Part shown: positions 60,061-64,000 of the stretch, piece after piece
Numbering within the stretch: the stretch's first letter is position 1
Layout of the letters: every line of letters begins with the position of its first letter
NCBI GenBank assembly: GCA_020634115.1
Contig: JACKCH010000019.1
Location: forward strand, 62,001-126,000
DNA: 64,000 bases
Direction: 5' to 3'
Source of the DNA: Anaerolineaceae bacterium
GTDB taxonomy: Bacteria; Chloroflexota; Anaerolineae; Aggregatilineales; Phototrophicaceae
Notes under the pieces: model-generated
The model's input: the letters and a program-made list of their open reading frames with translations, nothing else
Database searches by the model: none
Told to the model about the DNA's origin: nothing
Program-made: the position numbers and the translations under genes

Positions 60061-60951
60061 ATGCTGAATCGTGTTTCAGAAAATCCTCCGGCGCGAATCG
60101 CTGTTTTATGGCAGCGTTGTGTGTTCCCCGCAGGTATCATCGCGGTTCTCATGTTCGCGCTGGTCGCCTGTGAGCCGACAACCCCCATCATACCGACTCA
60201 GCCCCGCACACTGAGCGGCCCAACAATTGAAGCCAGCCCGGTGGTGCTGCCGCTGCTGCCAACTGACCCGGTGGACAGCTATTATGGACAGAACGACCCG
60301 ACTGCCGCCGCGCTGCCGCGCAATAATGACCTGCCACCGCTCCCGGTGGGCGGGGTCGTACAGGGCGGTCAGGTTGTGCAGGTCACGGCGGAAGACGGTG
60401 GCCTGATAAACGGCGTTTTCTATCAGGGTGGGTTGGTGCGCCAGCCGGGTATCCTACTGCTGGCTGCCGACTATATCGCGTGGGGGGATTTTCCATCGCA
60501 ACTCTTTCAGGCGGGGTTTACCGTGCTTTCGGTGAGTCTGCGCCCAGGTGAAGCTGGTGCGGCGGATTTCAGTGTTTTGCTGCGGGCGCTTTCCAGCGGC
60601 GAGGCCGACCCAGGGCGCTTAGGCGTCATCGGCGTGGGGGAGGGGGCGGATGTGGCCTTTATGGGATGTGCGGCGGAACTGTTGTGTGATACTGTCGTCC
60701 TCCTCAGCCCACTTCAACACGATACTCTGTTAGCCAATCTGCCGGCGTTCAACCCGCGTGCGATTTTGACCATCGCCAGCCGGGAAGATACCCTCTCGTT
60801 CGCCACTGCCCAGGATTTAGCCTCCGCGGCCACCGGCGACTCTCTCTTCCAACCATTGGAAGGCGCTGGAAGCGGCACGGCAATGCTCCAGAACCGGCCT
60901 GACCTGGCGGATTTTATAATCCAGTGGTTTGACCGGCAGTTTGGCGAATAG
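60061..60951 (+). CDS. Lipoprotein with a nucleophile-less alpha/beta-hydrolase domain
   Basis: About 296 residues. Signal peptide with lipobox ALVAC (Cys near residue 37), a Pro/Thr-rich segment, then an alpha/beta-hydrolase-like core: PGILLLAADYIAWGDFPSQL, VLSVSLRPGEAG, the elbow GVIGVGEGADVAF where the nucleophile Ser of G-x-S-x-G is replaced by Gly, and ILTIASREDTLSFA. It is probably a non-catalytic or ligand-binding relative of dienelactone hydrolases. The ATG at 60061 follows GAGGC; the frame is open from 60037 overlapping the upstream gene. Confidence 0.68.
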   Translation: MLNRVSENPPARIAVLWQRCVFPAGIIAVLMFALVACEPTTPIIPTQPRTLSGPTIEASPVVLPLLPTDPVDSYYGQNDPTAAALPRNNDLPPLPVGGVVQGGQVVQVTAEDGGLINGVFYQGGLVRQPGILLLAADYIAWGDFPSQLFQAGFTVLSVSLRPGEAGAADFSVLLRALSSGEADPGRLGVIGVGEGADVAFMGCAAELLCDTVVLLSPLQHDTLLANLPAFNPRAILTIASREDTLSFATAQDLASAATGDSLFQPLEGAGSGTAMLQNRPDLADFIIQWFDRQFGE

Positions 60952-61030
60952 CCGGTTGGCTCTACGCAGCTATCGGAAAAGGGCCTAAAATCAAGCCGTT
61001 TTGTTTTCCACAATGAAGGATAGCAATCTT

Positions 61031-61408
61031 ATGAAGCGCACTTTTGTGATTGTGGCGGGCGTGTTTGGCGCACTTGGCGTTTCCCTGGGCGCGTTTGGCG
61101 CGCATGGCCTGTCCGCGATGCTGGACGCCAACGGTCATGCCGGTTCATTCCAGACCGCGACGGAATACCTGATGATTCATACGCTGGCGCTGCTCTTTAC
61201 CGCCATCGCTGCCCAGCAGTGGCCGGGCAAGCTGACGCAGTGGGCCGGATACTTGTTCATCATCGGCAACCTGCTGTTTTCGGGTAGCCTGTATGTGTTG
61301 TCTATGCTGAATATGAGTGTGATGGGTGCGGTGGCACCATTTGGGGGCGCGGCGCTGATCGCCGGGTGGGTGCTGTTGGCGGTAGTGGCCTGGCGGGCTA
61401 AAGGGTAG
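61031..61408 (+). CDS. DUF423-family membrane protein
   Basis: 125 residues, four hydrophobic helices, opening MKRTFVIVAGVFGALGVSLG with GAFGAHGL, the DUF423/YgdD signature, and GNLLFSGSLYVLSM later. Function unknown. ATG at 61031 matches family start; upstream in-frame Mets do not. Converges with the DtxR-type regulator gene. Confidence 0.85.
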   Translation: MKRTFVIVAGVFGALGVSLGAFGAHGLSAMLDANGHAGSFQTATEYLMIHTLALLFTAIAAQQWPGKLTQWAGYLFIIGNLLFSGSLYVLSMLNMSVMGAVAPFGGAALIAGWVLLAVVAWRAKG

Positions 61409-61416
61409 GCGCGGCG

Positions 61417-62100
61417 CTACACCAGGTCGTATTCAGCCTGGGTACATACCCGCAGCGCGCCGGCTAACTCATAACCGATTACCTGGGTGCTGCCATTGAC
61501 GGCCAGTTGGAGCGGGCCATTGAACGGGGCACGGTCTTTCAGGGTGAGGGCAACGCCCGGTTTTAAGCCGAGTGTGCCAAGGTAATCCAATTTACCGGCA
61601 TCGTGGGTCGTGACCCGGCTGATGACCAGTTCCTGGTTGACCGCCACTTTGGTGAGCAGGTAGTCAATCACTTGTGGCATCACACCGTCTTCAGTCGGAA
61701 TCGGCTCTCCATGTGGACAGCGATGAGGATTCCCGGCCAGTACCGCCATGCGCTCGACCACGACACTGCTGGCAACCGCGCCGAGTTCATCCGCTTCGTC
61801 ATGGACTTCATGCCAGCCAAACTGCATGACATCCACCAGGAAACGCTCGACCAGCCGGTGTCGGCGAATTGACATCAGCGCCTCGCGTTCACCTGCCGGG
61901 GTGAGCATAATCCCCCGGTACGGCTCGTGTTCCAGGAAACCCGCTTCTTTGAGTCGCTGCACCATGCGTGTCACCGCCGGGGGGGAAACATGCAGCACCT
62001 CAGCTAACGCTGATGTGGAGACATAGCGGTTATCGTCTTGATAGTAGGCCAGACGATAGGCTTCCGCCAGATAATCCTGCATTGCCTCACTTGCGCTCAT
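61417..62100 (-). CDS. DtxR/MntR-type metal-dependent transcriptional regulator
   Basis: 227 residues. N-terminal winged helix MQDYLAEAYRLAYYQDDNRY and VSPPAVTRMVQRLKEAGF; dimerisation/metal domain with HRLVERFLVDVMQFGWHEVH and the diagnostic NPHRCPHGEPIP; C-terminal FeoA-like SH3 (LGTLGLKPGVALTLKDR). It represses metal-uptake genes when bound to Fe2+ or Mn2+. A DtxR-type box overlaps its promoter, so autoregulation is likely. Confidence 0.9.
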   Translation of the reverse strand: MSASEAMQDYLAEAYRLAYYQDDNRYVSTSALAEVLHVSPPAVTRMVQRLKEAGFLEHEPYRGIMLTPAGEREALMSIRRHRLVERFLVDVMQFGWHEVHDEADELGAVASSVVVERMAVLAGNPHRCPHGEPIPTEDGVMPQVIDYLLTKVAVNQELVISRVTTHDAGKLDYLGTLGLKPGVALTLKDRAPFNGPLQLAVNGSTQVIGYELAGALRVCTQAEYDLV

Positions 62101-62132
62101 GGAGTTCGCCTTATTCCCACGCTGATTTTTCT

Positions 62133-62183
62133 TACGCTCATGATAAATATAGCGAAAGAACTATAAGTTTAGCAAGTGTTAAA
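62133..62183 (-). promoter_or_regulatory. Promoter and DtxR-like box upstream of the metal regulator
   Basis: TTTAGCAAGTGTTAAA (62168-62183), an imperfect palindrome with one mismatch, overlaps the TTGCTA -35 of a minus-strand promoter (TTGCTA, 18 nt, TATATT). Confidence 0.5.
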
Positions 62184-62276
62184 TTTGGATTTTCCCTGGC
62201 GTAGTTGGGTAAGAATCGGTGTTTCCTGCCCCTCTAAGTTTGTTGATGTGGTTCGCTACTAAACAGGAGTGCTGTC

Positions 62277-62873
62277 GTGCAAATTGATTTTTCTCCCATC
62301 ACTGACCAGGGCATGACGTACCTGGAATTCGCTAAACGGTTCAACCGGGATGATCTCCGGGCTGTGACCAATACCTCAATTGATACGATGCTTGATATTA
62401 TTCATGATCTGAACGATGGGCAGGTCACTTATGAGCCGGTTGACCCCGATGCTCACGACTCGTTTGCGATTGAGGGTGAGGAAGACATCGGGTGGACTAT
62501 TGCCCATCTGATCGCCCATGTCACCGCCAGCAGTGAAGAAGGCGCGGCGCTCAGTTCTCTGCTGGCACGTGGCTTCTCGACCAGCGAACGTCCCCGTTAT
62601 GAAACGCCCTGGCGTGACCTGACAACGCAGGCGCAGTGCGTGCAGCGTTTAGAGGAGAGCCGCCGGATGCGCCTGGCTTACCTGGATACCTGGCCGGATG
62701 TCCCCCAACTGGATGTGTACCGTGAGATTTCGCCCCGTTTCACCGAGAAATTTGGCGAAATGAACGCCCCAGCGGCCTTTCTGTTTGGCCTGAAGCATGA
62801 AGTCGGCCATTATGACCAGTTTCGGGAAGTCCGTCAGCAGGCACTTGCTGCGACCAATATAGCTGCTGAGTAA
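62277..62873 (+). CDS. DinB-like metal-binding four-helix protein
   Basis: 198 residues. Three candidate metal-ligand His are seen in GWTIAHLIAHVTAS and in GLKHEVGHYDQ, the DinB/YfiT pattern of a four-helix bundle. GTG start preceded by a weak site. Family members act as thiol- or metal-dependent transferases in some bacteria; function here is unknown. Confidence 0.7.
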   Translation: MQIDFSPITDQGMTYLEFAKRFNRDDLRAVTNTSIDTMLDIIHDLNDGQVTYEPVDPDAHDSFAIEGEEDIGWTIAHLIAHVTASSEEGAALSSLLARGFSTSERPRYETPWRDLTTQAQCVQRLEESRRMRLAYLDTWPDVPQLDVYREISPRFTEKFGEMNAPAAFLFGLKHEVGHYDQFREVRQQALAATNIAAE

Positions 62874-62931
62874 CAATCTGAGGATGCATTTCACTGGCTC
62901 GAACTGAGGCTGGAATATGGATTAGGTAGGT

Positions 62932-62958
62932 AAACCGGGGGACGATGTCTCCCGGTTT
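62932..62958 (+). terminator. Hairpin after the DinB-like gene
   Basis: AAACCGGGGGA, 5-nt loop, TCTCCCGGTTT (11 pairs, one wobble). No clear T-run follows, so Rho-independent action is uncertain. Confidence 0.5.
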
Positions 62959-63022
62959 GCCGTTGTAGGGCGTTACTTCTTTCCCCATTCTGGAAACAAA
63001 TGTCATTTTAGACGGGTCATAA

Positions 63023-63052
63023 GTTGCAATTGTGCAACCCTTCCATTATACT
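63023..63052 (+). promoter_or_regulatory. hisS promoter with palindromic operator
   Basis: TTGCAA, 17 nt, TATACT. The -35 is inside a perfect inverted repeat GTTGCA-attg-TGCAAC (63023-63038). Predicted start near 63059, leader about 140 nt. Confidence 0.7.
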
Positions 63053-63165
63053 AACGCAATCTTTATGAGATGTGAGGTATTGTGGGTTTTCTGTCGTCTT
63101 TAATCGATCATCTGTAATGATTCCAGTGTTGAGCGACGGCTGACTTAAAACCAGTAAGCGCAGGC

Positions 63166-63200
63166 GTTGATCTGCGCTTTTTTGTTCTTTTCAGAGTGGA
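63166..63200 (+). terminator. Intrinsic terminator in the hisS leader (attenuator candidate)
   Basis: AAGCGCAG, 8-nt loop, CTGCGCTT followed by TTTTGTTCTTTT, ending 3 nt before the hisS ATG. Either an attenuator or the 3' end of a ~130-nt small RNA. Confidence 0.72.
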
Positions 63201-63202
63201 AC

Positions 63203-64000
63203 ATGAGTATGCCTAAAATCGAACCTCGCCTGCCTAAGGGAATGCGTGATTTCCTGCCCGCCGACATGTTGAAGCGTGAATACGTCTTCAGCGTTGTGAA
63301 GGAAGTGTTTCATCTCTATGGTTTTGAACCAATCCAGACTCCGGTGCTGGAGTTGAGCGAAACTCTGTTAGGTAAGTACGGGCAGGACGCCGAAAATCTG
63401 ATATTTAAGGTGCAGCACTCCCGGAGCAGTAAAGAGCCGCTGGCGATGCGTTATGATCTGACTGTCCCGTTGGCGCGGGTCGTGGCGCTTCATGAAAACC
63501 AACTCACGCTCCCCTTTAAGCGGTATCACATGGCACCGGTCTGGCGGGGTGAACGCCCGCAGCGTGGTCGCTATCGTGAGTTCTACCAGTGCGATGCCGA
63601 CATCGTGGGCGTCCCGGACATGAGCGCCGATGCCGAAATTATCGGCGTGGTGGTGACCGCTCTCAAGCGGCTTAACTTCCCTCAGTTCACTGTGAAAGTG
63701 AATAACCGTAAGTTGCTCACTGGCATGGGTGTTTATTCAGGCGTGCCGGAAAATCAACTGGCCGAATTGTATCGCAGTGTGGATAAATTCGACAAAATTG
63801 GGGCTGACGGTGTGGAAAAAGAACTGAAATCCCACCAGATTGAGCCGGAAGTCGTTAACCGGATGATGCACTTGATCCAGATCAAAGACGGTGGTCTGGA
63901 ATCGCTGAATGCCCTGGAAAGCAAAATGCAGGACATTCCGATTGCCGTAGAAGGGATCAGCGAGTTACGCCAGTTGGCCGAAGCCCTGGATCACGCTTAT
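63203..64000 (+). CDS. hisS: Histidyl-tRNA synthetase (3' truncated by window edge)
   Basis: First 266 codons of HisRS; the frame runs off the right edge. KIEPRLPKGMRDFLPADMLK at the N-terminus, motif 1 region with GFEPIQTPVLELSETLLGKYG, then AMRYDLTVPLARVVA, and motif 2 with WRGERPQRGRYREFYQCDAD. It charges tRNA-His. The ATG at 63203 begins MSMPKIEPRLPKGMRDF; the ribosome site is weak (AGAGTGG). Own promoter about 150 nt upstream with a terminator in the leader. Confidence 0.95.
   Translation, partial: MSMPKIEPRLPKGMRDFLPADMLKREYVFSVVKEVFHLYGFEPIQTPVLELSETLLGKYGQDAENLIFKVQHSRSSKEPLAMRYDLTVPLARVVALHENQLTLPFKRYHMAPVWRGERPQRGRYREFYQCDADIVGVPDMSADAEIIGVVVTALKRLNFPQFTVKVNNRKLLTGMGVYSGVPENQLAELYRSVDKFDKIGADGVEKELKSHQIEPEVVNRMMHLIQIKDGGLESLNALESKMQDIPIAVEGISELRQLAEALDHAY

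Larger units (their letters stand above)
62874..63202. other. Intergenic region upstream of hisS
   Basis: 329 bp. Contains an AAACCGGG/CCCGGTTT hairpin (62932-62958) after the DinB-like gene, a clear plus-strand promoter with an operator palindrome at 63023-63052, and a hisS leader ending in a terminator. No tRNA seen. Confidence 0.65.

Noticed and set aside
63053..63202. T-box riboswitch upstream of hisS
   Set aside because: The leader ends in an intrinsic terminator as a T-box would, but no AGGGTGGnACCGCG-like motif or specifier stem can be recognised.

Overview
The window is bacterial chromosome, most likely from a member of the Chloroflexota (Anaerolineae-like, probably uncultured). This is an inference from gene content. 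The evidence is the late futalosine-pathway menaquinone genes, an archaeal/eukaryotic-type prolyl-tRNA synthetase, a polynucleotide phosphorylase with a long Arg/Gly/Asp tail, many Pro/Thr-rich lipoproteins and SH3b secreted proteins, short GTAGGGGCGCAC-type hairpin repeats, and no outer-membrane (LPS/Bam/Lpt) genes. Base composition is moderately GC-rich. A few AT-rich patches (about 3676-5281, 38791-39250 and 53454-53760) stand out.

Layout. 1-6320 (+): late menaquinone cluster with a UbiD-type decarboxylase (mqnL, 5' truncated), an RNHCP zinc-ribbon protein, a membrane protein, the prenyltransferase mqnP, the methyltransferase menG/ubiE, the flavin prenyltransferase mqnM/ubiX and a PPOX-fold protein. 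An AT-rich gene with a HEPN-like R-x4-H motif sits between menG and mqnM. 6350-10510: a small membrane protein (+), then a minus-strand translation operon (S1 paralog, bS21, IF-1) read from a consensus promoter, with an intrinsic terminator in its leader. 10578-19261: glycerate kinase, a (PEHP)n/(PEPDPTP)n repeat protein, HrcA, thioredoxin, and a 1413-aa multi-GAF sensor kinase. 19650-22219: cobalamin-binding mutase subunit, MeaB GTPase and a PRPP synthetase. 22419-33534: a heterodimeric ABC exporter, two glycosyltransferases, a D-2-hydroxyacid dehydrogenase, an SH3b secreted protein, and an esterase-CapA fusion.

33705-38698: an AlkZ-type DNA glycosylase, then a 2-oxoacid dehydrogenase operon (E1-alpha, E1-beta, small membrane protein, E2). 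38700-41440: accessory patch with a lipoprotein gene interrupted by an in-frame amber codon, hairpin repeats, two secreted proteins and a cluster of TTGCGGCAA inverted repeats. 41590-48322: a second S1 paralog, a PadR regulator, a phosphoribosyltransferase, a GNAT, an M42 peptidase, a TPR protein and MarC. 48415-55254 (-): pnp, rpsO, a tandem-NYN protein and proS. 55574-64000: an SH3b protein, a solute-binding lipoprotein, an enoyl-CoA hydratase-like protein, a methyltransferase, a pseudo-hydrolase lipoprotein, a DUF423 protein, a DtxR-type regulator, a DinB-fold protein and the 5' part of hisS.

Most notable: (i) the HEPN-like gene translationally coupled on both sides inside the menaquinone operon, a candidate stand-alone defence gene; (ii) intrinsic terminators just upstream of the start codons of three RNA-related genes (S1 paralog, tandem-NYN protein, hisS), suggesting leader attenuation; (iii) long hairpins in the rpsO and pnp leaders; (iv) the esterase-CapA fusion; (v) the duplicated C-terminal module of the UbiD-type enzyme; (vi) hairpin repeats, one of which has become in-frame coding sequence; (vii) a recurring extended -10 signature TGCTAtAAT. 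All family names are from reading the translations. No database search was possible.
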